From positions 434,001 through 498,000 of the forward strand of contig NZ_JANUGZ010000001.1 of NCBI RefSeq assembly GCF_024753205.1: 64,000 bases of DNA, written 5' to 3'. Under the pieces are notes generated by a model, which saw only the letters and a list, made by a program, of their open reading frames with translations, made no database searches and was not told where the DNA came from. This stretch comes from Massilia aurea. Its GTDB lineage: Bacteria; Pseudomonadota; Gammaproteobacteria; Burkholderiales; Burkholderiaceae_D. Each line of letters opens with the position of its first letter. Within the stretch, counting starts at the first letter, position 1. Position numbers and translations under genes: made by a program. Shown piece after piece: positions 44,552 to 53,791 of this stretch.

Positions 44552-46138
44552 ATGCCAGTGACCCAACTGACAAGCCCTCCCCTGCGCCCGACTGACGGCG
44601 CACACGATGCAGCAGCACGCCCTGGCGCGTCCACCACGCCGGTCCTGCAACTGACCGGCATCACCAAGCGCTTTAACGGCGTGTGCGCGCTCAATGGCGT
44701 GCGCCTGTCCATCCGGCCCGGCGAAGTCATGGCCCTGATCGGCGAGAACGGGGCCGGCAAGTCGACCCTGGTCAAGACGCTGACCGGCATCCACCGGCCC
44801 GACGAAGGCGCCATCCTGCTCGACGGGAAGGCCGTGACCTTCGGCAGCCCGCAGGAAGCGATGGCGGCCGGGATCACCGCCGTGCACCAGGAGACCGTCA
44901 TGTTCGACGAACTGACCGTCGCCGAGAACATCTATGTCGGGCGCCATCCGACGCGCGGCATCAGCGGACGCATCGACTGGGCCGGCATCGAGGCCGACGC
45001 CGAACAGCTGTTCGCACGCCTGGAAGTAGCGCTGCCGGTGCGCGCCCGCGTGCGCGACCTGTCGGTGGCCCAGCGCCACTTCGTCGAGATCGCGCGCGCG
45101 CTGTCGCAGGATGCGCGCGTGGTGATCATGGACGAGCCGACCGCTGCGCTGTCACAGCGCGAGATACGCGAGCTGTACCGCATCATCGGGCAGCTGCGCG
45201 CCAGCGGCACCGCCGTCATCTTCATCTCGCACAAGTTCGACGAGATCTTCGAAGTGGCCGACTGCTATACGGTGCTGCGCGACGGCCAGTTCGTCGCCGA
45301 AGGGCGCCTTGCCGACATCAGCGAACCCGAACTGGTGGCGCTGATGGTAGGCCGCGCCGTGCACCAGGCGTATCCGAAGGCCGACGTGGCCATCGGCGCG
45401 CCGCTGCTGGAAGTGGAAGGCCTGTGCCATCCGACCGAATTTCGCGACGTGGGCTTCACCTTGCGCAAGGGCGAGATCCTGGGCTTCTATGGTCTGGTGG
45501 GCGCCGGCCGCTCGGAAGTGATGCAGGCGCTGTTCGGCTTGACCACGCAGGTGAGCGGCGCCGTGCGCCTGGAGGGCAAGCCGGCCGTGTTTCGCACGCC
45601 CGGCGAAGCGATTGCCAGCGGCCTGGCCTATGTGCCGGAAGACCGCCAGCACCATGGCGCGCATCTGACGCTGCCGATCATGCATAACATCACCCTGCCG
45701 ATCCTGTCGACATTCGGCTTCTTCCCGCGCGCCCGCGCCGAGGCGGCGCTGGCCCGGCGCTTTGCCGAACAGCTCGAACTGAAGGCCGCCTTCCTGACCC
45801 AGCACGTCGCCGAACTCTCGGGCGGCAACCAGCAGAAAGTGGTGCTCGGCAAATGGCTGGCCACCGACCCCAAGGTCATCATCCTGGACGAGCCCACCAA
45901 GGGCATCGACATCGGCTCCAAGGCCGCCGTTCACCGCTTCGTGAGCGAACTGGTCGAACGCGGCCTGTCCGTGATTCTGGTCTCGTCCGAACTGCCCGAA
46001 GTGCTTGGACTGGCCGACCGCGTGGTCGTGATGCGCCAGGGCCGCGTGGTGCGCGAATTCACGCGCGCCGAGGCCACGCCTGAAACCGTGGTCGCTGCGG
46101 CGTCCGGGGTCGACCTGGGGCTGGAGGCAGCAGCATGA
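44552..46138 (+). CDS. rhaT: Rhamnose ABC transporter, double ATPase subunit
   Basis: A 528-aa sugar ABC ATPase (CUT2 type) with two nucleotide-binding domains. Domain 1 has Walker A GENGAGKST, a degenerate signature DLSVAQRHFVEIARALSQDA and Walker B VVIMDEPTAALS. Domain 2 has GLVGAGRSEVMQALFG, the signature ELSGGNQQKVVLGKWLATDP and VIILDEPTKGIDIGSK. ATG 44552 is chosen because upstream frame sequence has no family character; 61 bp separate it from rhaS. The stop overlaps the rhaP start by 4 bp. Confidence 0.92.
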   Translation: MPVTQLTSPPLRPTDGAHDAAARPGASTTPVLQLTGITKRFNGVCALNGVRLSIRPGEVMALIGENGAGKSTLVKTLTGIHRPDEGAILLDGKAVTFGSPQEAMAAGITAVHQETVMFDELTVAENIYVGRHPTRGISGRIDWAGIEADAEQLFARLEVALPVRARVRDLSVAQRHFVEIARALSQDARVVIMDEPTAALSQREIRELYRIIGQLRASGTAVIFISHKFDEIFEVADCYTVLRDGQFVAEGRLADISEPELVALMVGRAVHQAYPKADVAIGAPLLEVEGLCHPTEFRDVGFTLRKGEILGFYGLVGAGRSEVMQALFGLTTQVSGAVRLEGKPAVFRTPGEAIASGLAYVPEDRQHHGAHLTLPIMHNITLPILSTFGFFPRARAEAALARRFAEQLELKAAFLTQHVAELSGGNQQKVVLGKWLATDPKVIILDEPTKGIDIGSKAAVHRFVSELVERGLSVILVSSELPEVLGLADRVVVMRQGRVVREFTRAEATPETVVAAASGVDLGLEAAA

Positions 46139-47166
46139 ACAAACATCTGAAAACGCGCATGAGTATCCCGGAACTGTTCCGGCAGCGCGAGGCGCTGCTG
46201 GCCCTGATGGTGGTCGCGCTGGTGCTGCTGGTTGGCCTGCGCTCCCCCGTGTTCCTGAGCGTCGGTTCGCTGTCCAACCTGCTCACCGACAGCACCCTGC
46301 TCGTGATGCTGGCGCTGACCCAGATGCTGGTGATCGTCACGCGCGGCATCGACCTCTCGGTGGCGTCGACGCTGGCGCTGGCGGGCATGGTCGCGGCGAT
46401 GCTCGCTGCCGCCCATCCCGGCCTGCCGCTGGCCTTCGTGATGCTGGCGGCGGCCGCCACCGGCCTGGCCCTGGGCCTCGTCAACGGCTATCTCGTCGGC
46501 TACCTGGCGCTGCCGCCGATCGTCGTCACGCTGGGCACCATGAGCGTGTATCGCGGGCTGGTGTTCGTGATCTCGGGCGGCGCCTGGGTCTCGGCGCACC
46601 AGATGCCTGCGAACTTCGTCGCCTTTCCGCTGCAGCGCCTTCTCGGCCTGCCGCACCTGGTGTGGATCGCGCTGGGCGCCGTGCTGGCGATGGCCTTCGT
46701 GGCGCGCTACACGCGCTTCGGACGCGACCTGTACGCGATCGGCAACGCACCGCAATGCGCCGCCTATATCGGCATCCCGACCGCGCGCCGGCTGCTGTGG
46801 ACCTACGGCCTGTCGGGCACCGTCGCGGGGCTGTGCGGCTACCTGTGGGTAGCGCGCTACGCCGTAGCGTATACCGAGATCGCCTACGGTTTCGAGTTCA
46901 CCGTGATCGCTGCCTGCGTCATCGGCGGGGCCAGCATCGCCGGCGGCGTCGGCTCGGTGCTCGGCACGCTGCTCGGGGCGCTGTTCCTGTCAGTGATCGG
47001 CAACGCGCTGCCAGTGCTGCAGGTCTCGCCGTTCTGGCAAAGCGCGCTGACCGGCACCGTGATCCTGGTCGCCGTCCTGCTCAACGCCCGCGGCAACCGC
47101 AAGCGCAGCCGCCAGATCCTGCCGCTGCACCAGTCCCAACTTCCTGCCGCAAGGAGCGCCGCATGA
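46135..47166 (+). CDS. rhaP: Rhamnose ABC transporter permease
   Basis: A 343-aa inner-membrane permease of the CUT2/BPD_transp_2 family with 8-10 helices. It has VIVTRGIDLSVASTLALAGM near the middle, the family coupling-region motif (G-DLSV), LPPIVVTLGTMSVYRGLVFVISGG, and VIGGASIAGGVGSVLGTLLGALFL near the end. The start overlaps the rhaT stop by ATGA, and the stop overlaps rhaQ by ATGA, so the three proteins are translationally coupled. Confidence 0.92.
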   Translation: MNKHLKTRMSIPELFRQREALLALMVVALVLLVGLRSPVFLSVGSLSNLLTDSTLLVMLALTQMLVIVTRGIDLSVASTLALAGMVAAMLAAAHPGLPLAFVMLAAAATGLALGLVNGYLVGYLALPPIVVTLGTMSVYRGLVFVISGGAWVSAHQMPANFVAFPLQRLLGLPHLVWIALGAVLAMAFVARYTRFGRDLYAIGNAPQCAAYIGIPTARRLLWTYGLSGTVAGLCGYLWVARYAVAYTEIAYGFEFTVIAACVIGGASIAGGVGSVLGTLLGALFLSVIGNALPVLQVSPFWQSALTGTVILVAVLLNARGNRKRSRQILPLHQSQLPAARSAA

Positions 47167-48215
47167 ATGCGCGAACCATCGTCCCGGTCGATGTTCCACC
47201 ACCCGTAACGCCTGGCGCCAGGCCCGTGACCACGTCCCGCTATACGATCCTGGACCGCCAGAAGCCAACCCTGCGCCACGTGCTGGCACGCTGGGAGACG
47301 CTTCTTGCGCTCTTGCTGCTGGCGGTATTCGTCATCGGCGGCGTCTCGCTCGAGCATTTCCTCGACCCGTACAACCTGCTCGACGGGACCGTCAATTTCA
47401 GCGAGAAGGCCCTGATCGCGCTGCCGATGGCGCTATTGATCATCTGCCGCGAGATCGACATCTCGGTGGCCGGCACGCTGGCCCTGTCGTCGGTGGCAAT
47501 GGGCATGGCGCACCAGGCCGGCGCGCCGCCCGAGGCCCTGGTGTTCGTGGCGGTTGGCACGGGCCTGGCCTGCGGCTGGCTCAATGGCTTCCTGGTCACG
47601 CGCTTCATGCTGCCCTCGATCGTCGTCACCATCGGCACCATCGCGCTGTACCGGGGCCTGGCCAGCGTCGCGCTGGGCGACCAGGCCTTCACCAACTACC
47701 CGCAGCTGATGGCCGACTGGGGCCAGGGCACCTTCTTCGGCGTGGTGCCGCGCGCCTTTGTGATCCTGCTCGGCTTCGCGCTGCTGTTCGCGGTGGTGCT
47801 GCACGCCACGACACCGGGCCGGCGCATCTTCGCCATCGGGAACAACCCGGACGCGGCGCGCTTCTCGGGCATCGCGGTCGACCGCTACCGCCTTGGCCTG
47901 TTCATGCTCACCGGCGCCATGGCGGGGCTGGCGGCCTTTTTACTGACGGGCCGCATCGGCAGCACGCGGCCGAATATCGCCACCGGCTGGGAACTGGAGA
48001 TCATCACGATGGTGATCCTGGGCGGTGTCAGCATCGCCGGCGGCGCCGGCACCATCGGCGGCGTGCTGCTGGCGGTGCTGACGATGGGCGCGGTGACCTA
48101 CGGCCTGGCACTGGCCAATGTTCCCGGCATCTACATGACGATCGTGGTCGGCGTGCTGCTGCTGGCCACGATCTCGCTGTCGCGCCTGATGCGCGGCAAG
48201 TCAACGCGCCACTAG
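47163..48215 (+). CDS. rhaQ: Rhamnose ABC transporter permease
   Basis: A 350-aa second permease of the same family as its neighbour. After a 45-residue cytoplasmic extension (PPPVTPGARPVTTSRYTILDRQ) the helices begin with TLLALLLLAVFVIGGVSLEHFLDPYNLLD. The conserved ICREIDISVAGTLALSS, LPSIVVTIGTIALYRGLA and ILGGVSIAGGAGTIGG motifs are present. It should pair with RhaP as a heterodimer. The ATG overlaps the rhaP stop by 4 bp. Confidence 0.92.
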   Translation: MNARTIVPVDVPPPVTPGARPVTTSRYTILDRQKPTLRHVLARWETLLALLLLAVFVIGGVSLEHFLDPYNLLDGTVNFSEKALIALPMALLIICREIDISVAGTLALSSVAMGMAHQAGAPPEALVFVAVGTGLACGWLNGFLVTRFMLPSIVVTIGTIALYRGLASVALGDQAFTNYPQLMADWGQGTFFGVVPRAFVILLGFALLFAVVLHATTPGRRIFAIGNNPDAARFSGIAVDRYRLGLFMLTGAMAGLAAFLLTGRIGSTRPNIATGWELEIITMVILGGVSIAGGAGTIGGVLLAVLTMGAVTYGLALANVPGIYMTIVVGVLLLATISLSRLMRGKSTRH

Positions 48216-48228
48216 CAGGAAAGAACGG

Positions 48229-49635
48229 ATGCACATGCATGCAAACCCGGGCGACGCCCTGATCGTCCTCGATATCGGCAAGACCAATGTCAAGCTGGCC
48301 CTGGTCGACGCCGATGGACGGCTGGTCGCCGAACAGCGCCGGCCCAACGCGATCCTGCACGACGGCCCTTATCCGCACCATGACACCGAGGGCATCTGGA
48401 CCTGGATGCTGGCGACCTGCCGCGCGTTCGCGGGCCGCGCCCGCATCTCGGCCATCGTCCCGGTGACCCATGGCGCCACGGCGGCCCTGGTCGACGACGA
48501 CGGCCTGGTGCTGCCGGTGCTCGACTACGAGGCGGCGCTGCCGGGCTTGGACTACGCGGCGTTGCGGCCGGCCTATGCGCAGACCTGTTCGCCGCTGCTG
48601 CCGGCAGGCCTGAACCTGGGCCGCCAGCTTGCCTGGCTCCAGCAGGAGCATCCCGACGCGTTCGCGCGCGCACGCCATATCCTGATGTACCCGCAGTACT
48701 GGGCCTGGCGCCTGTGCGGCGTGGCCGCCGGCGAGGCTACCTCGCTCGGCTGCCACACCGATCTGTGGGACCCGGTGCGCCAGGATTACTCACCGCTCGT
48801 TGCGCGCATGGGCTGGGAAGACCGGCTGCCGCCGCTGGCGCCGCCCTGGGCGACGCTCGGCGTGCTGCGCCCGGACGTGGCCCAGGCCACGGGATTGCCT
48901 GCCGACTGCGAAGTCCTGTGCGGCATCCACGACAGCAACGCGTCGCTGATGCGCTACCTCGGCGGCGACAGCGCCACCACGCCGCGCACGGTGCTCTCGA
49001 CCGGCACCTGGCTGATCGCCGCCGCTTTCGGCGCCGACCTGGCCGGCCTGCGCGAAGACGCCGACATGCTGGCCAACACCAGCGCCCACGGCCAGCCGGT
49101 GGCCTGCATGCGCTTCATGGGCGGCCGAGAATTCGGCGCCCTGGCAGGCGACCAGCCAGCCACCTGCTCCTTCGAACAGCTCGAACAGATGGTCTCCCGC
49201 GACACGATGGCCATCCCATGCTTCGCCGATGGCGGCGGGCCTTTCGCCGGCAAGGCAGGCCGCATCGACGGCCCCGCGCCCGTCGACGCCGGTGAGCGCT
49301 TCGCGCTGGCGACGCTGTACTGCGTGCTGATGACCGACTACTGCCTCGACGCGCTCGGCGCGCGCGGCCCGATCACCGTCGAAGGCAGCTTCACCGCCAA
49401 CCCCTGGTTCGGCCCTTTGCTGGCCAGCCTGCGCCCGCAGCAAGCAGTAAGCTACTCCGACGACGCCAGCGGCACCACCTGCGGCGGCTGGCTCCTGCGC
49501 TACCGCGCCGCCACCCCACCCGGCCAGCACCACCCCACTCCACCATGCACCATCGGGGGCCTCTCCGCCTACCGCACCACCTGGCGCAGCACCCTCAACC
49601 TGCACGTCCCCACAGCGCAACTCGCCTGCAATTAG
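48229..49635 (+). CDS. rhaK: FGGY sugar kinase, probable rhamnulokinase
   Basis: A 468-aa FGGY kinase. LIVLDIGKTNVKLALVDADG is the first phosphate-binding loop, IHDSNASLMRYLGG (with the probable catalytic Asp) and RTVLSTGTWLIAAAF the second region, then a C-terminal GSFTANPWFGPLLASL. FGGY members phosphorylate pentuloses and deoxy-hexuloses; position at the end of rhaRSTPQ and the absence of any other kinase for rhamnulose make rhamnulokinase the best call. In Rhizobium RhaK is also needed for transporter activity. The C-terminal 40 residues are low-complexity (TPPGQHHPTPPCTIGG). The stop codon lies on the edge of the 97-bp repeat array. Confidence 0.87.
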   Translation: MHMHANPGDALIVLDIGKTNVKLALVDADGRLVAEQRRPNAILHDGPYPHHDTEGIWTWMLATCRAFAGRARISAIVPVTHGATAALVDDDGLVLPVLDYEAALPGLDYAALRPAYAQTCSPLLPAGLNLGRQLAWLQQEHPDAFARARHILMYPQYWAWRLCGVAAGEATSLGCHTDLWDPVRQDYSPLVARMGWEDRLPPLAPPWATLGVLRPDVAQATGLPADCEVLCGIHDSNASLMRYLGGDSATTPRTVLSTGTWLIAAAFGADLAGLREDADMLANTSAHGQPVACMRFMGGREFGALAGDQPATCSFEQLEQMVSRDTMAIPCFADGGGPFAGKAGRIDGPAPVDAGERFALATLYCVLMTDYCLDALGARGPITVEGSFTANPWFGPLLASLRPQQAVSYSDDASGTTCGGWLLRYRAATPPGQHHPTPPCTIGGLSAYRTTWRSTLNLHVPTAQLACN

Positions 49636-49893
49636 GGTCAGAGTCGAATTATTTGCCAATTGATTTACAGAAGTTGGCAAACAATCTGACTCTGACCCTG
49701 ATTGTTCAACTACTCACGCCAACAACAATGAGGGTCAGAGTCGAATTATTCGCCAATTGATTTACAGAAGTTGGCAAACAATCTGACGCTGACCCTTATT
49801 GTTCAACTACTCACCCCAATACCAATTAGGGTCAGAGTGGAATTATTGGCCAATTGATTTACTGAGGTTGGCAAACAATCTGACGCTGACCCT
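49634..49893. repeat. Three tandem 97-bp units, each with a 66-nt palindrome
   Basis: Palindromes at 49634-49699, 49731-49796 and 49828-49893 are spaced exactly 97 bp apart. Each has 26-nt arms (AGGGTCAGAGT... and ...TCTGACCCT) with few mismatches and a 14-nt loop TTGATTTACAGAAG (TTGATTTACTGAGG in copy 3). The 31-nt spacers share TTGTTCAACTACTCAC in the first two. It fills the space between the convergent rhaK and GH35 genes and could act as a two-way transcription stop. Confidence 0.85.
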
Positions 49894-49903
49894 CATTGTT
49901 TTA

Positions 49904-52900
49904 TTAGTCGGCTCCTTGCATCAGTTCGAGGGGGACGCCGCCGCGGGTGGCGCGCAGGTTGATGAGTTGCACGGGTTCGAGGGCGTTTTCGGGGCGGCCG
50001 TTTGTCGTGACGGCAAGTGCGATCGTGTTGTCGCCGTTTGGGTTCAGGATGCCGGGCGGGATCACGAAGGTGCGCTGGGGGCCGATGTGAGCAATGAACT
50101 GGCCCATGTTCCAGCCGTTGACGAAGATCAGCGCGCGGTTGTCGCGCTCGGAGCGAGGGGTTGTCGTGTCGCCGAAGGCCAGGCCAAGCTGGATGTCGTG
50201 GTTGCGCGGGAGGTCGAGCTTGAATTGCGTACGCAGCCAGTAGGTGCCGGCGGCCGGGGGTGCGTCGGTCGGGCGTGCGTTGGTCCAGCCCTGGGACGGG
50301 GTGGATGGCAGGTGCCAGCCGGTGCGTTCGCCGTACAGGCCGCCGTTGTTCATCGGGCCGCGTACACGGTCGACCAGCGTTTCGCCGCCCTGGCGGCCCT
50401 GGATGCGCCAGGCGATCGGGGTGGCGAAGCGCTGGCCGCCGCGGCTTGTCAGCGAGGCCGAAATCACCCCGCGCGCTTCGCGGTGGAAGTCGTCCGCCAT
50501 CAGGTTCCAGTTATGGGCATTGTTACGCACCATGACCGCAACCACGTGTTCGCCCGGCGTCAGGTCGCCCAGTGACAGCTTGACGCTGTCCGTGGTTTCC
50601 GGGAAGGCGCGGCCCACGTCCAGCTCATGCTGGCCGACGAAGCGGCCGTCGACCCATACCTGGATCATGCCGGCGCCGCCCGCGCCATAGAACAGTTCGA
50701 GCTGGTTGGCTTTCGGATCGGTCGTCGTGAAGCGGCCGCGGTACCACACGTCGCCGTGGTGGAAGCCGTAGTCGCTCATTGCCAGCGTCGGCTGGCCCCG
50801 TTCGGGCATGGTCCAGGTCTGCGCCGCCGATGGACGGCGGTCAGCCTGCACCCAGGCGCTGTCGTCAAAACGGGGCGCCGCTTCCACGCTGTCCATGCGC
50901 CGAGTCCAGCCAGTACGGGCCAGGTCCGGCAGGCGCACCGCGTCCGGCCCCTTCAGGCCCGCAGCGTGCACGCTGCCATCGGGCTGGCGCGTGAACGCCA
51001 GATCCTGGCCATTGAAGCTGGCGCTCTCGAATGCCGGCCCCCAGATCTCGATGCCCGCATCCGCGTCGATATCGCCTCGCAGCGCCAGTGTGCCACCGGC
51101 CAGCGTGGCCGAACGCACCAGCGCTGGCGTGAACTGCAACGCGCGGCCGGCGCCGGTGTCCTGCGTCCAGAAGCGCATGCTGGTCTTCTCGTCGGCCAGC
51201 AGAAGCAGCAGCGGCGCGCGGCCACCGCCCGAGACGCGTACCCGTGCCAGGCCGTTGTGCACATAGCTCAGCACCAGGTCGCCCCTGGTCGCATCCCAGC
51301 GTGACTGCACGGTCCCGGCCAGGACCTCGACCTTCGGCGCGCTCGCGTAACGCAGCACCGTCTCGCCGTTCATGCCGTCGCGCCCGTGCAGCAGCGCGAT
51401 ATCGCGCGCGCCGTCGCGCAGGTGCGTCTGCAGTTCGGACGTCGAGTACACCAGGCGCTGGCGCTCCATGTCGTAGGACGCCAGCAACATGCGCGCATCC
51501 TGGCCGCGTATGCTCGAGGCGACCGTGTAGTCGCCATCGCGCGTGGCCAGCCTGACGCTGAAGCGCTCCTCGCCCTGGCCGTCGGCCGGATTGTGGGCCG
51601 CGAACACGATATGCGTGCCCAGGCGCCGGTTGATGTTGTGGTAGATTTTGACCTTGCCACCCTGGGCAGCCAGCGGTGGCCCCTTGTCCATCTCGGCCAG
51701 CACGGCTTCGGCGGCCTGGACGAACATGCCCTGCTGCTTGAGGGCGTAGGCCTTCTCGCGCAGGCCGCGGTCTTCCGAGATCGCTGCGCCGTAGTCGTAC
51801 GAGGTGTACACGACCGGCCCGGCCAGCCAGCCCCAGGACGTCCCACCGAAGGTCATGTAGACGTTGTGGATCGTGATCCGGTTGATCAGGTTGGTGCCGT
51901 AGAACACCCGCTGATAGCCCTTGCCCTGGCGCTCGGCCGTGCAGGCATAGGTGCCGTTCGAGCCCCAATAGTCGAACCAGCCGCCACCCAATTCCGCCGC
52001 GAAGCCCGGTGTGCCGGGCGAGGACAGCGCGCCGGCGCGCGGGCCTGGCGTGGCATAGATGCCCCAGTCAGGGGCCTTGTTCGCGCCCGCCGGGTTGGCG
52101 TGCACGTCACAGCTGCCGCCCGGATAGCCGTCGAAGGCATACATGTCGGTCGGGCCGGGGTTGGCCCAGGGCGCCGTCGAATTCTTCGGCGTCCAGTCGG
52201 GCAGGCGCCCGGCTGAATTGTGGAAGAACGGGACCGTGATCCCGTCCTGACGGGCCTTCTGCGCCAGGTGCGCCATCTGGCGCACGTGCTTCGGCTCGAC
52301 CTTGCCCAGCTCATTTTCGAGCTGGTACGCAATCACGGTGCCGCCGCCATCGGTCACCTGGTGGCGCGCGATGATCGCGTTCACCTGCGTCATCCACTCG
52401 TCGACCGCGGCCAGATAGACCGGATCGTCGGTACGCGCCTCGCCGCGGTTGCGGAACATCCAGCCCGGATAACCACCGCCCGTCAGCTCGGAATTGATGT
52501 ACGGGCCGGTACGCGCGATGATGTACATGCTCTCTTCTTTCGCGATTTCCAGCGCGCGTTCGACGTTGCGCACGCCCGAGAAATCGTACACGCCCGGCGC
52601 CGGCGAATGATAGCCCCAGTCAAAATAGAACGCCACGCCATTGAAGCCCAGCGCCTTCATCTTCTGCATCACGTCGCGCCACAGTGACGGATTGGGCAGG
52701 CGAAACGGATGGATCTCACCCGACCACACGACCACCCGCTTGCCGTCGATCTTGAGCGAGTACTGGTCCCAGGCCACCTGCTTCGGTGTTCCCGTGGGCG
52801 CGGTGGCGGCCGAGAACAGCCTGGCCTCGTCCTGCATCGCCCCGAACCCGGCCACCATCGCCGCCGTGCCTTTCAGCGCGCGCCGTTCGCCCCAGGTGCG

Positions 52901-53725
52901 CCCGCCATCGCTGCTGTCGGCATGCCAGGCACGCGCCTGCGCGTCGCTGCCATACAGGCGCAGCGCCGATCCATGGCGCACGAGGGCGTACGGCGTCACG
53001 TCCTTGCCGAAGCCAGCCAGTGTCGCCTCGACGCGCCACGGTCCGGCCAGCGCCGGGGCCCGCGCCAGCACCAGCTGACCGCCCTGCGGCGCGCGCGCGA
53101 GCCCCAGATAGCCGTCACCATCGGCCAGCACCATGGCGCCGGCATGGCCGGCCAGTCCCTCCAACGGCTGCGCCGCCGGCCAGTCCTTGAACGCCGCATC
53201 GGGCGTAACGACCTGCGCGCCTCGGTCCGACGTCAGCACCAGGTGCAGCCGCCCGTCGCGGTCGCGCACCCAGCCCGGCCTGACCGCGCCGCCCGCGGGC
53301 ACGTCGCGCACGAATTCCCACTGCCGCAAATTGCTTGAACGCGCCAGGCCGACGCCACCGGCGCCGTTTGCATAGGCCAGGTAGTAGCGGCCATCGGCGT
53401 GGCGCACCAGCGCCGGGTCGCGCAGCACGCCGCCAGGCGGGGTCCAGGTTTCCGATGCCAGCGACGTGAAGTCGACGCCGTTGTTTGACGCCAGGATGCT
53501 CAGGGCGTTGGCGGCACCGGCGCTCAGCGCCGGCATCAGGGTGACCTGGCCTGCCATCTCCCTGGCCTTGGCGGCATCGGCCGCGGCCTCCAGCCCCGAA
53601 CCCTGGGGAATACCCAGTTCCTGCGCCGCGGCGCTCGCCGTGGCCAATGCGGCCACGGCGGCCACTGCGGCCACTGCGGCCACGCCGCGCTTCGTATATT
53701 CGTCCATCGTGTGAAGCCACTTCAT
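49904..53725 (-). CDS. Beta-galactosidase GH35 fused to N-terminal beta-propeller
   Basis: A 1273-aa exported protein. The Sec signal has a repeated VAA core. Residues about 50-310 form a GH43-like propeller (PGGVLRDPALVRHADGRYYLAYANG, GVGLARSSNLRQWEFV) in which the later catalytic acids are not recognisable. The GH35 barrel follows from about 325 (YSLKIDGKRVVVWSGEIHPFRLP, GFNGVAFYFDWGYHSPAPGVYDF) with acid/base Glu in IAYQLENELGK and nucleophile Glu in FAAELGGGWFDYWG. Beta domains and a jelly roll (WYRGRFTTTD, LIFVNGWNMGQFIAHIGPQRTFVIPPGIL) end the protein. Expected role is removal of beta-galactose from galactan side chains of RG-I. AAAGGAG precedes the ATG. Confidence 0.9.
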   Translation of the reverse strand: MKWLHTMDEYTKRGVAAVAAVAAVAALATASAAAQELGIPQGSGLEAAADAAKAREMAGQVTLMPALSAGAANALSILASNNGVDFTSLASETWTPPGGVLRDPALVRHADGRYYLAYANGAGGVGLARSSNLRQWEFVRDVPAGGAVRPGWVRDRDGRLHLVLTSDRGAQVVTPDAAFKDWPAAQPLEGLAGHAGAMVLADGDGYLGLARAPQGGQLVLARAPALAGPWRVEATLAGFGKDVTPYALVRHGSALRLYGSDAQARAWHADSSDGGRTWGERRALKGTAAMVAGFGAMQDEARLFSAATAPTGTPKQVAWDQYSLKIDGKRVVVWSGEIHPFRLPNPSLWRDVMQKMKALGFNGVAFYFDWGYHSPAPGVYDFSGVRNVERALEIAKEESMYIIARTGPYINSELTGGGYPGWMFRNRGEARTDDPVYLAAVDEWMTQVNAIIARHQVTDGGGTVIAYQLENELGKVEPKHVRQMAHLAQKARQDGITVPFFHNSAGRLPDWTPKNSTAPWANPGPTDMYAFDGYPGGSCDVHANPAGANKAPDWGIYATPGPRAGALSSPGTPGFAAELGGGWFDYWGSNGTYACTAERQGKGYQRVFYGTNLINRITIHNVYMTFGGTSWGWLAGPVVYTSYDYGAAISEDRGLREKAYALKQQGMFVQAAEAVLAEMDKGPPLAAQGGKVKIYHNINRRLGTHIVFAAHNPADGQGEERFSVRLATRDGDYTVASSIRGQDARMLLASYDMERQRLVYSTSELQTHLRDGARDIALLHGRDGMNGETVLRYASAPKVEVLAGTVQSRWDATRGDLVLSYVHNGLARVRVSGGGRAPLLLLLADEKTSMRFWTQDTGAGRALQFTPALVRSATLAGGTLALRGDIDADAGIEIWGPAFESASFNGQDLAFTRQPDGSVHAAGLKGPDAVRLPDLARTGWTRRMDSVEAAPRFDDSAWVQADRRPSAAQTWTMPERGQPTLAMSDYGFHHGDVWYRGRFTTTDPKANQLELFYGAGGAGMIQVWVDGRFVGQHELDVGRAFPETTDSVKLSLGDLTPGEHVVAVMVRNNAHNWNLMADDFHREARGVISASLTSRGGQRFATPIAWRIQGRQGGETLVDRVRGPMNNGGLYGERTGWHLPSTPSQGWTNARPTDAPPAAGTYWLRTQFKLDLPRNHDIQLGLAFGDTTTPRSERDNRALIFVNGWNMGQFIAHIGPQRTFVIPPGILNPNGDNTIALAVTTNGRPENALEPVQLINLRATRGGVPLELMQGAD
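53649..53684. repeat. Four 9-bp tandem repeats in the GH35 signal peptide
   Basis: Units GCGGCCACG, GCGGCCACT, GCGGCCACT, GCGGCCACG encode part of the Val-Ala-Ala repeated hydrophobic core of the signal peptide on the minus strand. In-frame unit changes would lengthen or shorten the core by three residues. Confidence 0.7.
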
Positions 53726-53791
53726 ACCGCACTCCTTTGCTGCAAATCGTCGTCAAGACGGGCGAGTTGTCTCACCGCGCCGAAAAAGCCA

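Noticed and set aside
49634..49893. CRISPR array
   Set aside because: Repeats are 66-nt palindromes, only three units, with near-identical 31-nt spacers and no cas genes; this is a tandem palindromic repeat.
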